From Aedes albopictus (taxonomy: Eukaryota > Arthropoda > Insecta > Diptera > Culicidae): a stretch of DNA of 64,000 nucleotides. Where the stretch lies: contig NC_085138.1 in assembly GCF_035046485.1 (NCBI RefSeq), positions 14,697,329-14,761,328 of the forward strand, written 5' to 3'. Both the position numbers and the translations under genes were made by a program. Below the pieces are notes generated by a model that had not been told where the DNA came from, did not search any database, and worked only from the letters and a program-made list of their open reading frames with translations. Shown one piece after another: positions 46,228 through 56,743 of the stretch; position 1 is the first letter of the stretch; each line of letters begins with the position of its first letter.

Positions 46228-47346
46228 GTCTGCTTGTCTGCTTGTCTGCTTGTCTGCTTGTCTGCTTGTCTGCTTGTCTGCTTGTCTACTTGTCTGCTTC
46301 TCTGCTTCTCTTCTTTTCTTCTTGCCTTCTTGCCTTCTTGTCTTCTTGTCTTTTTGTCTTCTTGTCTTCTTGTCTTCTTGTCTTCTTGTCTTCTTGTCTT
46401 CTTGTCTTCTTGTCTTCTTGTCTTCTTGTCTTCTTGTCTTCTTGTCTTCTTGTCTTCTTGTCTTCTTGCCTTCTTGTCTTCTTGTCTTCTTGTCTTCTTG
46501 TCTTCTTGTCTTCTTGTCTTCTTGTCTTCTTGTCTTCTTGTCTTCTTGTCTTCTTGTCTTCTTGTCTTCTTGTCTTCTTGTCTTCTTGTCTTCTTGTCTT
46601 CTTGTCTTCTTGTCTTCTTGTCTTCTTGTCTTCTTGTCTTCTTGTCTTCTTGTCTTCTTGTCTTCTTGTCTTCTTGTCTTCTTGTCTTCTTGTCTTCTTG
46701 TCTTCTTGTCTTCTTGTCTTCTTGTCTTCTTGTCTTCTTGTCTTCTTGTCTTCTTGTCTTCTTGTCTTCTTGTCTTCTTGTCTTCTTGTCTTCTTGTCTT
46801 CTTGTCTTCTTGTCTTCTTGTCTTCTTGTCTTCTTGTCTTCTTGTCTTCTTGTCTTCTTGTCTTCTTGTCTTCTTGTCTTCTTGTCTTCTTGTCTTCTTG
46901 TCTTCTTGTCTTCTTGTCTTCTTGTCTTCTTGTCTTCTTGTCTTCTTGTCTTCTTGTCTTCTTGTCTTCTTGTCTTCTTGTCTTCTTGTCTTCTTGTCTT
47001 CTTGTCTTCTTGTCTTCTTGTCTTCTTGTCTTCTTGTCTTCTTGTCTTCTTGTCTTCTTGTCTTCTTGTCTTCTTGTCTTCTTGTCTTCTTGTCTTCTTG
47101 TCTTCTTGTCTTCTTGTATTCTTGTCTTCTTGTCTTCTTGTCTTCTTGTCTTCTTGTATTTTTGTCTTCTTGTCTTCTTGTCTTCTTGTCTTCTTGTCTT
47201 CTTGTCTTCTTGTCTTCTTGTCTTCTTGTCTTCTTGTCTTCTTGTCTTCTTGTCTTCTTGTCTTCTTGTCTTCTTGTCTTCTTGTCTTCTTGTCTTCTTG
47301 TCTTCTTGTCTTCTTGTCTTCTTGTCTTCTTGTCTTCTTGTCTTCT
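46228..47346. repeat. Minisatellite of 8-bp units (CTTCTTGT)n
   Basis: Seven to nine units of CTGCTTGT come first (46228-46290), followed by transitional CTGCTTCT and CTTCTTTT units. About 125-130 nearly perfect CTTCTTGT units follow to 47346, with sparse variants (GCCTTCTT, TATTCTTG, TTTTTGTC). No frame of the 8-mer contains a stop on either strand, which explains open frames of up to 400 codons (KKTRRQED or SSCLLVFL repeats). These are not genes. Confidence 0.97.
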
Positions 47347-47937
47347 AGTCAGCAAGCATAAAATGTGCCACACGGGCAGTTTTTTAAACTTTATCACTCA
47401 AAAAATGCATGTTTGCTGGCAACACTGAGTTGCTCGCAGAAGGAATTTAGGATTTTTTTTAATTCTTTCTGCGATTCTTATGAATTCTTCTATGTTGCTT
47501 TTGGAAATTTCTGCAGCTGCTTCTTAAGCAATTTTCTTGACAATGCCTTTCAAAAATTCCCAGGCAAACATCTTATACAAATATAACAGATTATATTTTT
47601 AACTTCTTCGGTAATTTTATTTTATTTTTTGTCCATTCCTTATCAACCAGCTTTGAAAATTGATTCGCCAACTCCTTTACAAATTCATTGGAAAATGCCT
47701 TCAGTTATTCCTTTCTAGCAATTGTTTTAGAAATTTGCCTGTCATTGTCTTTGAAAAAAACGTTCGGAGTTTCAAATTTCCCAAAAAAAATCGTTTGGGA
47801 AAACCTTTAGAAATTCCTTCAGTATATTCTTTGGGAGACTCCACAGAAATTTCTTTGTGAATGCTTGATTAAATTTCCATTGAAATATCTTTGATAAATC
47901 CATTGTAATCTTATTTCGATTTTCTTGTACAAATTCC

Positions 47938-48482
47938 TTCTGCAACTCTTATATTATTTCATCAGCAATAAGCATATAAGCAATAAGATATATATCTTCA
48001 AAAATTTCTTCGGGAACTTCTGTGGAAACTCCCTTTTTCATTGAGAATTTTTTAGAGAATTCTCTAAGCACGGTTTTTGGCCATATTTTCTGTAAATTCT
48101 TTGGAAATTTTAATATTTACCATTTTTTTTTATTTTCGGAATCCTGTCGGCAATTTCTTTGAGGAATGTTTCGGTAATAGCTTCAAAAATTTACAAAATT
48201 GTTTTTCTAGTAAAAATTTCTTCTGCAACTCCTATATTATTTCATCAGCAATAAGATATATAATCTTTAAAAATTTCTTCGACAACTTCTGTGGAAACTC
48301 CCTTTTTCATTGAGATTTTTTTAGAGAATTCCCTAAGCACGGTTTTTGGTCATATTTTCTGTAAATTCTTTGGAAATTTTAATATTTCCCATTTTTTTTT
48401 TTTTATTTTCGGAATCCTGTCGGCAATTTCTTTGAGGAATGTTTCGGTAATAGCTTCAAAAATTTACAAAATTGTTTTGTGT
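47938..48482 (+). repeat. Direct tandem duplication, 283-bp period
   Basis: TTCTGCAACTC at 47938 recurs at 48221, and almost all following bases through TTTACAAAATTGTTTT match. Differences are few (ATTTACC against ATTTCCC, T-run length). The repeat is fairly recent. Confidence 0.85.
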
Positions 48483-48669
48483 ATTCCTCCTGCAATTCTT
48501 ATGCATTCTTTTGTAATGCTTTAAAAAGTTAAGAAATTTTTAGAAATGTGAGAATGTCCTCGGCAGGAGGACAGGAATTTCATCGACAATGCCTTTAAAA
48601 AATGTTCTTGCAAATGTCTTCATGGTTTTGTTTTAATTTTTTTTCGGTAATTATTTTAGGATGTTTTTA

Positions 48670-48886
48670 AAAAGAGAGACACTACACCGTCTTCAACCAG
48701 AGGTTGCACAGACTGAACAATCACTAACATTAGGCAACGGACAACATGGAACACCCAGTGGACCAATGAAGGATTTTTCGTTTGACGAAAAGTTTCCTCC
48801 GACTGGAGCGGGAATCGAACCCTCACTCCGTGGCACTCACAATACGCCTAAACGACTGACGCCGCTAACCGCACGGCCACGGAGCC
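48670..48886 (-). repeat. tRNA-derived SINE
   Basis: The minus strand starts GGCTCCGTGGCCGTGCGG with an A-box-like TGGCCGTGCGG and a B-box GGTTCGATTCC about 60 nt on. After the tRNA-like head comes a tail ending in CTGGTTGAAGACGGTGTAGT and a T/A-rich end. It resembles Feilai-type mosquito SINEs in plan; the family name is not certain. Such elements are transcribed by Pol III and use the RT of LINEs in trans. Confidence 0.8.
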
Positions 48887-49394
48887 TTCGCAAACAGCTT
48901 TGAGAATTGATTCGCCAATTCCCTTGAGAATTAATTAGGAAATGCCTTCAGTGTTTTCTTTGAGGGATTCCTCAGCAATTCTTTTAAGACTTTGAAAACC
49001 CGATCGGAAAAAAACTTTTGTTTTCCTCCAATTTTTTTTAAATTCTTTCAGAAATTCCTTCAGCATATTCTTTGGGAGGTCCTTCAACAATTTTTTGGTA
49101 AATACTTGTTAAAAATTTCTTGAAATTTCTTCGACGAATTCATTGGAATCTTTTTCTGTTTTTCCTTTGGGAATTCCTTCTGCAACTCTTATGGGTCTTC
49201 AGCAATATCTTTAAAAATTTCTTTGACAACTTCTATGAAAACTTCCTCCATCATTGAAAATTTCTCAGGCAGTTTTTCGGAAATTTCTGCGATTTTTTTC
49301 TGTGACAGTTCTTACAAGAATTCCTTTGGAAATTGATATGGAAATTGTATTTTCAATTTTGGCTATTTATTTGAAAATTGGAATTCCTTCTTCA

Positions 49395-49470
49395 ACATCC
49401 CCCTCGTAGCTTGTTTTCCCATATCTAATATATTGCTCGTAGCATTTTCAGAGACTCACCCTCCCTTTAG
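49395..49470. repeat. Fragment of the 35239-type MITE
   Basis: CCCCCTCGTAGCTTGTTTTC, CCATATCTAA and GTAGCATTTTCAG match the central part of 35280-35370 with substitutions. Confidence 0.5.
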
Positions 49471-49647
49471 TCAAATAAACGAGATGGAATTCTTAGAACC
49501 ATCGTAGGACCATAGAAGGTATTAAGTTTTATCACAGGACTAATAGGCCATCAAAATGTTACTTGACATGAATTGTAGAATCATTTGGAATCTGGATGCA
49601 GAATTATTAAAAGCGAATACCAATACATATTGACATTAATTTCATCC

Positions 49648-49939
49648 ACAGAGAACAGACATCCAGGCTAGAACAAATTTCATTCGGAAAGTTGTGTAAG
49701 GATTTGAATCTTTACTTGAGTAAGGTTGCAAACCAATACACGATGACAACACTAACGCCACCAAACACCATATTGCCACAGTCAGTGGTGAATTGAAACA
49801 TTTCAAGTGGTGAATTAAATTAGTATGGGAAACTAACCGATTGCAGCGCCACGCTGTTGCCACTTGTGTTGCTGATTTCAAATGGCCGTTAAATTCCTTA
49901 CACAGTTGCCGAACTGGACTTGGATGTCTGTTCTCTGTG
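49648..49939. mobile_element. MITE with 8-bp TTTCATCC duplication
   Basis: ACAGAGAACAGACATCCA at the left is inverted at the right (TGGATGTCTGTTCTCTGT). AAGGATTT/AAATTCCTT and GTGTAAG words are also inverted. TTTCATCC stands at 49640-49647 and 49940-49947. The length of the duplication suggests a hAT-like source. Confidence 0.8.
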
Positions 49940-49947
49940 TTTCATCC

Positions 49948-51559
49948 CACTTGAGCAGTGTTGCCAGCTGTTCAAATAAACGTAACTATATTGAACGCTT
50001 GATGATATTTGACTCCTAAACTTAGTTATTGCCATAACTGCTTACCTCACGAAGCACTCGGATTCATTTTATCCATATATAGCTTTACAGCAGTGTATCC
50101 AGCTATTATGTAAATATCCTATTTTGGCAGTGCGAGCGGAAATACACTGTGACTTAAAACACATTTTCAAACTTTGCAAAAACACAAAATAGTTGTCCTT
50201 CAGAAATTGCGAGATACATATAAACTGTTATAGAGTTTCGTATTTTTATATTCAAGCAGTGTTGCCAGCAATAACAAATCAGCACTTATAGTGATCCTTT
50301 GGTACGAAAACTTCGCTGCTTGTTCGAATTTGCAATGAATACTGCATATTTAGCTTTCTGTGTTGATAAATTAAGTTTCACTCAGATGTTTGGCATAATA
50401 CTGGTTCCACCTTTTAATCGTTTGGCTTTCGTCTAGATTCCTGCGCGGCATCCATTAATCTCCTGCTAAAAATCTGTTTTTTTTTTGCGATAGCACAGCA
50501 GTAAAAGCACCACATCATGTCCATTCTACCACCATTCCCCCTATGATGAATATCGCCTCTACTCTAGCGGCCGTTCTCCTCTGCCTGCGAGACAGATGAT
50601 GATGTTTTATTAATCCAAACCCATCGCATCGCCTCATCGTTCACGTTGTGTCGCCTCGCCGTAATACAGTTCAGGACATTCACTCCCGGGGAGGGATCTC
50701 ATTCTTCGGATATTTATCACCCATCGAAGATATGTATGCTAGCTGTGGTGCGATGTTATAGAAAACTAGTTTTTCCGCACTGCGCTCCCTTCTCAACCTC
50801 ATTGACGGTTTCGCAAACATTCCCGTCCGTTCTGTGTTCTATCTCAGTCTCTCTCTCTCGTCCATTAATAGCCCTGCTCCTAGTTAGCTATTCATCTTTG
50901 CATACTTCTTCCACTTGGTCTTATTCCTGACTCTTTTTTTTTTCGAAACCATCCATTCCGTATTATTTTCCTCCATTCAATTGCAACAACAAGAGATTTT
51001 CGTATACAGAAGAACTACGGAGAGACCATCCTCTTTCGCCTTAATTTGGTGTTTGGTGGTGGTTCGACGGGCAGATCATCATCATACTGGCGGCGGAGGC
51101 AAAACCGGTTCCCAAACAGGAAGAGGGCTTTGCCTTTGCTACTCGAATTAAATCAATATGGTTACTGACTGAACTGGATTCGCGAGTTGCCGCCGCGCGG
51201 TACGCTTCTGAGGGAGAGCAGATTCTGACAGGTCGAACAATAAACTGTAATTTATTTGATGTATGTGAATCATTTTTTTCGGCTACCTTTGCCGCCGGTT
51301 GGTTCTTCGATTCGATGTCGATAGTGCGTTGTGGAGTTCGGTTTCAAAAATGGCTGATTCTGGTCAAGAACAGCTGGTAGTATTTGTCTCGTTGTTGATT
51401 GGATTCCTGGGAATGTCTGGGTTTGATCATCGTTACTTCCAGTCCTCATCTTTGGAGATCCATTTGTGAGACCATCGTCCGCAACATTATGAAACGAATG
51501 CATCTGCTGATGAAAACCTGCTGCCATTGAACGTTCTCTAGTGATACATAATAAGATTC
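49948..51559. other. Mostly unique DNA, no gene seen
   Basis: GCAGTGTTGCCAG occurs at about 49962 and 50256, the word also found in the foldback at 25799-28916. An open minus frame, 51527-51270, starts with ATG but shows no recognisable domain. A microsatellite-like CTCTCT run lies near 50850. Confidence 0.4.
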
Positions 51560-51770
51560 AATGGCAGTCATTAGCACATCCATGCTCCAAATGTCTATTG
51601 TCGCCATAAACCGTCATGTAACTACCAAGATATTGAAAGATTCCACCATTCTCTACTGTTTGACCAGCTACCGTAAAACTAGAAGAGTTCACTGTTAACA
51701 TCCAACGATTTCGTCTTGTTGACGTAGACAGTAAGACCTGTGCAACGTCCTAAGATGGCATCGAGACATA
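51560..51770 (-). pseudogene. Non-LTR RT thumb fragment
   Basis: In two neighbouring minus frames stand VNKTKSLDVNSE and SSSFTVAGQTVEN..IFQYLGSYM. This is the conserved part after the catalytic core of RTE-like reverse transcriptases (KTK...QYLGS). A frameshift lies between them. No catalytic core or endonuclease is recognisable in the neighbourhood. Confidence 0.7.
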
Positions 51771-54700
51771 TCGGAGAGGCCGCTCATACTTCGTTTTTCC
51801 ACTTTCCATGAGCATTTCAGTTCCTTCTTGAGTATCGAACAGTGTTGACGGGCTACGACTTTGGCTCCTCATGTTTTTGCTCGCTCAATCGCAGCTTTGG
51901 CGTAACTTGGCTGCTCTGTTTCCCTCTAGGTATAATCTGTGCCTGTGACCCACTGGTTTCTCTGGATGCGTAGCTTACCCAGATTGTTCTCACCAGTAGC
52001 AACATCAGAAAAGAAAGCCTTCCGCCTTCAATACTATAAAAAGTCTGAGAACCTTCGCTTGATCATCGCCGATGACACTCACAAATCACGCGATTCTCCA
52101 ATTTCCAACCACCTTCTTCTACGCCGTCCTAACCTTCACAACAGTTCGCAACCGCACTTCCACGCCACATGTGTGAGGTTATGTTAACAAGTGTCTCCAC
52201 TCTCGGCGACTTGCTTGAAACTGACGACGATCGACGACAAAACCCCTCGCAGCTCGCCGCGCCACTGACTGCCGCCGCCGCACGTTATCGGGTGCTAATG
52301 CTATTATTCCATATTAGAATATAATAATATTTGAAATTGTTTTCTCACCTACCGCCCCCCGAAGCCTCCGGACCTCGGGTCTCCGGGAGGAACCAACACA
52401 CTTCAAAGTAGCGCCACTGGCATCCTAATTCTCTTCCCAGTCAACGCTGACGACGACAACCGGAAAACTTTTGTCCAACTAAACTGTTGGAGCTGTACCA
52501 CCTACCTACGACGGAACGCACTTTCGGGTTTTGCTCGAAAATTAAAGCCACAAGCAGAAGGAAAACTTTGTCCCGAGTATGTGTGCGACTCAATGAGGCG
52601 GAATCGCCTGCTTCGACTCGAAACAGGCTGCTGCTGCTGCTCCATGTGTAGGATAAATCTCACTTTCATTTTAATGAAATAATAGTTGGCGACGTTGTCG
52701 TCCTCGAACGAGAACGTCGCAGCAAGCGTTGAACAGGGAAGAAGCCAGCTAGGAGCAGCAGTGCATTAAGGTATCTAGAGTAGAGAGCTCTTAGTTTTAT
52801 GACTAGATGATGAAAATTCGCCGTCATCGACCGACGACGCCAGGAAGATGACGAAAACGATGATGAGTTGCGAGGGTAGTTTGCCGAGGAATGACAATGA
52901 CACAGAAAAATCTGCACACCGCGGAGAGGGCACGGAAAGAGGAAGGTGGAAGAGGGATTCTACGGAATGACACCGAAACACGCATCTTGCTTCCCGATCC
53001 ATATGTGGTGGTTGTACCTAGATGGCGAAGGAGCGAGCGAGCGAGCGAGCAAACAGGCATCAAGCGGCGCAGCGTATAGAAAAGTTCCCATTACGTCTCC
53101 TTTAACGAGGCAAGCGTGCAAGCGATACGAGCGATGCTTTAAGACCGAAAGCGGAGAGATGCTCTCTGAAACAGAACAGATACATATAATTAACATTAAA
53201 TTTTATGACGAAAGTATTTCAGAGCTTCGCATACTGTTGTTGTACTCAGTGTAGGCTGACTGTGGCTCGACTCGACGCGGCGGTTGGTACGCAGTAAGAA
53301 TTCTGAAGCATGGGGAAGTCAATCGAGTGGTCGGACGAAGAGGGGCATTCCATACACATGTTACCGAGAAGTAACGTCATACATTGCATCGACATGGTGC
53401 GCCGATCTGCAGCTACAAGAAACGTAATCGACAGGTGTAGCTCTTTCCTGTCCTGCTGCTGCTGCTGCTACTTACCATCTTTTCTTCACACGAACCGATG
53501 AAGCGTTCTGGCGAGGGAGCCAGCAAAGACGCTCACTAATTAATGGAAATTTATTTTCACTCAAGGTTTTATCAGCGGCCCTCGATCGACCGCTTGCTGC
53601 TGCAGGTGACCGTCGTCGTCTGTATCGATTCGATAGCGATCGTTGTTGTTCTAGATTCGCGTGCTCATTCGGGAGGAAACCAGCCTCCTGTCACCGTAAT
53701 ACTGCCCCACAGGAAAATAACGAGCCAACATCTCTGGTTCCCACTTCCAGCCGCCTCGTTGAACACAATAGCGGCGGCTCGGCGGCTTGGTTCCCCATGA
53801 CAGCGCATAGTTTGTAAACAAACATAATTCCAGGAGCAAAAATCAAAAGTGGCGAATCTTTTTTCAACAATAATTTTTTTTTTCACCTTTTAAAATCGTT
53901 AGTTTAAGCAAAACATGATTTTTAATTTCGCAATTATTTATTTAAAAATGAAGTCGTAATAGTATCAGCTCGTCTTTGTTACGGGAATTAAGTTTCCATA
54001 AAATTTATAATTGTTATTGATATGATTCAGCCACAGTCAATAATCGTTCCTGGATTTTGATGCTGACCTCAAAAACATGGCCGCATGACAGGAGGCTGGA
54101 GGAAACCGATCGAAGCAAACCGCGCGCGCGCGCGATCATCCGCACTGTGTGTAAACAATGGGTGCAACTGTCAAAACGCCTAAGCAGCCGCGGACGCCGA
54201 GGGATAGGAAGCTGCAATAACCGCAAACGCTTGGAGTTCAGCGACTCGATAGCAGTTCACGCTGTTTTTACATGATTTTGACAAATTTATCAAGAGTACT
54301 GGTTCCACCACAGACAGATTGGTCTTCGTTACTACTATAACCAAAAAGTTCACCAACACGTGTGTCGTCCCATCGCTAATCCACTTGCGACGATCGACAG
54401 CGATCGCCGCTCGTTCCCGGCTTCTGTCAATATCATCTGCTTTCAATTTGGAAATTTATTGCTCAATTTCGGGGCCCCAGAAATAGGCCACTCGGGACGA
54501 ATAACCCCCAGCCAGCCAGCGACTGGCTGCCTGGGTTGGTGACAACATTTATAAATTAAGTCGATGTGAGCAGAGCAAACGAAAAAAAAAACATCATTGG
54601 AAGCGATCGCGTTCGAAGGAACTTTGTGCGGTGAAACGATTCAGAAACTCATAAAAACCAAAAGTCCTCTCTCTCTCCGCGCATACGATTACAAGAACCT

Positions 54701-55224
54701 GCGACGGCGAAAGAACCAAGACGGTGGCACTAAAACATATCGCCGATCGATTTATTGCTCATTCGGTTTGACAGCCAAACGGTGGAAAAGTAGGCGACGG
54801 ACGAATTGACGGCGACCAGCCAGGGGGAGGTGAATTGTCATAAAACCCGAAAATATAGTTGTCGACTACTCATGCAGACCCCGCTCGGAGCTTGCTTTGA
54901 TTTGTGCGTATCGCATCGCAGGGGTGGAACTCTTCCGTGCCCGGTAGTCAGGAGCGATCATAAAATCTAGAAATTTATATTTATTTCCAATAAATATTAG
55001 AGGCAATATTTACGACGGACATCTACCACCAGCAGCAGCACCATCGTGCGTGGCTTCCCGTTCCTATTCTTGGACTCACTTTCGCACCCTAGGAGATTCT
55101 TTGTGATTTCCGTAGTAGACGCGACGCGGGGGAGAACCTTACGAAGCGACGGACCGGAAACAATTGACGAACGCCCGAATTAGTGCGCCGCCGGGGCGGT
55201 GGTGCGCCCAATCATCCGTCAAAA
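51771..55224. other. Unique, CpG-richer DNA, no gene seen
   Basis: Several GC-rich patches, a palindromic CCGGACC..GGTCTCCGG at about 52368-52385, CTG runs near 53452-53470 and short ORFs on both strands without domains. From about 54950 the sequence looks like a leader of a host gene (AT-rich, then CpG-rich, 55050-55220). Confidence 0.4.
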
Positions 55225-55393
55225 ATGTGGCCGAATCACGCGATCCGGACGGTGCGGGTGCTTGCGGCGCTGGTCCTTCTTCCGAAGTGTTCGGGGAAGG
55301 AGGCGACCGGAGGAGACCCACATCAAAACAGAAAGACTGGCCCGCCTGAGGGAGCTACCGATGACGACCGCGTCTTGTATTGCGGGAGGTATT
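55225..55393 (+). CDS. Candidate first coding exon with signal peptide
   Basis: An ATG in a strong insect context (TCAAAAATG) opens MWPNHAIRTVRVLAALVLLP followed by KCSGKE: a short basic N-region, a hydrophobic core (VLAALVLL) and a small-residue region, as in secretory signal peptides. The frame continues hydrophilic with several Asp (ATDDDRVLYCGR) and stops at about 55396, just past a possible donor, GGGAG|GTATTG at about 55394. A CpG-rich leader precedes. I do not recognise the family. No downstream exon was found in the window, and the donor is weak, so this may also be chance. Confidence 0.3.
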
Positions 55394-55396
55394 GAA

Positions 55397-55849
55397 CAAC
55401 ATCGACAGCATCAACAATGCATTGCATCGAACTTTTATTGGTTTTTAATGGGCACTTTGGAACTTGACCGCCTGCTTGACCATTTGAGCGCGGGGGAATC
55501 ATAGTAAGCTGAAGCACTGATCGACGAACGCAGTTCCCTCAACCGAATAGAAATCAGTGGCGTATCAAAGGGTTGGATCGGCTGTGCCCAACCCGGAGCA
55601 ACTTGACAGCTGCCGAACAAAGTCAGACCAAACAAAATGAAACGTTGTTGAAAAGAAGAACGATAGATCTATCGCTATTAACAGTTATAAAAAAAGGTCG
55701 TTCATTTTGATTTTGGTCGCCATCTTGAATTTATTTAGCAAATCATGTTTTTCACTTTGTTGCCAACCCCTGATTTCCTTTTTTTCTCCAAATAATAGAG
55801 ATGCATTTTTTTCCTATCAAAAGCTATCTATCGAAGCACATATTAGATT
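55397..55849. other. Spacer, no gene seen
   Basis: Unique DNA with no recognisable motifs. It would be first-intron sequence if the preceding exon is real. Confidence 0.35.
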
Positions 55850-56490
55850 CCGCTAGAAAAACTCCTTCTGTGATTTCTTCGCAGGTTTTTTCAGAGATTC
55901 AGAAATTTCCTTCTGAGATTCATCGGTAAGGTGATTATTCCAAAAATTCTTGATAGAATTTCTCCAGGAATACCTGATTGAATTCCACTTGGAATTTCTT
56001 CAGAGATTCCTAAATAGATTTTTCCTAAAATTACTGCATGATTTTTTCTTAGAAATTCTTGTTGGGATGCCTCCAGGTTTTTTTTTTTTCAAATGATGTT
56101 TTAATAATTCATTTAGGAATTTTCCCTGAATTTTTTGATGGATTCTCGCTGTGACCCCTCTTAAACTAAACTTCCAACTATGATTCCTCCAGTTATCCGT
56201 AATTTCTCCAGGAATTCCTGCTGGGACCAAGCTGGGACTTCACCTGGGATTTCCACATAAATTCCTCATATGATCAGTCCACGATTTTCTTTACGAATTT
56301 CACCAGGAACAACTTTGTAGGTTGCGGTAGAAATTCCTCCGAGAATCCAGGGATATCTCACGAAATTTCTCCAAGTATTCCTTCAGGAGATTCGCCAGAA
56401 ATTTCTCTAACGATTTCTTCAAGAGTTCGTCTGGAAATTTCTTCGGGGATTTGTCCAGCGATTTCTTAAGATATTTCTCCAGGATTTGTT
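55850..56490. repeat. Degenerate GAATTCC-core repeats, pyrimidine orientation
   Basis: AATTTCTCCAGGAATACC and related words recur about 23-25 bp apart in parts. Confidence 0.6.
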
Positions 56491-56743
56491 AAATAATAGG
56501 GTCCTAAAAAACGAAATCTCGCTTTTATTGAATGATACGATCAAGCACGGTATTATAATATTGCCCGTTGTGAAGATTTATAGATTCCGACGCAAATAAA
56601 TTATTAGGCTCATTTTCAGCGTAGGTGCGTTATAAATGTTTGTTTACAATGCAAACTTTTTTTTTTTTTAAATTTTTTTTTTTTTTATAAAATAATGTTT
56701 ATTTAGTTCTTAATCATAAATAACATATTTGAATGTAAAAATC

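Larger units (their letters stand above)
47430..49394. repeat. AT-rich degenerate repeats
   Basis: Words such as AATTCCTTCTGCAACTCTTA and AATTTCTTTGG recur. The block is interrupted by a SINE and includes a 283-bp tandem duplication. No gene is seen. Confidence 0.55.

Noticed and set aside
46195..47428. Open frames of up to 400 codons on both strands
   Set aside because: They are translations of the 8-bp minisatellite, whose unit has no stop in any frame. Period and composition explain them fully.
51270..51527. 85-codon minus frame MAAGFHQQMHSFHN
   Set aside because: It starts with ATG next to a retroelement fragment, but nothing in it is recognisable. It could be a scrap of an ORF1, which cannot be shown.
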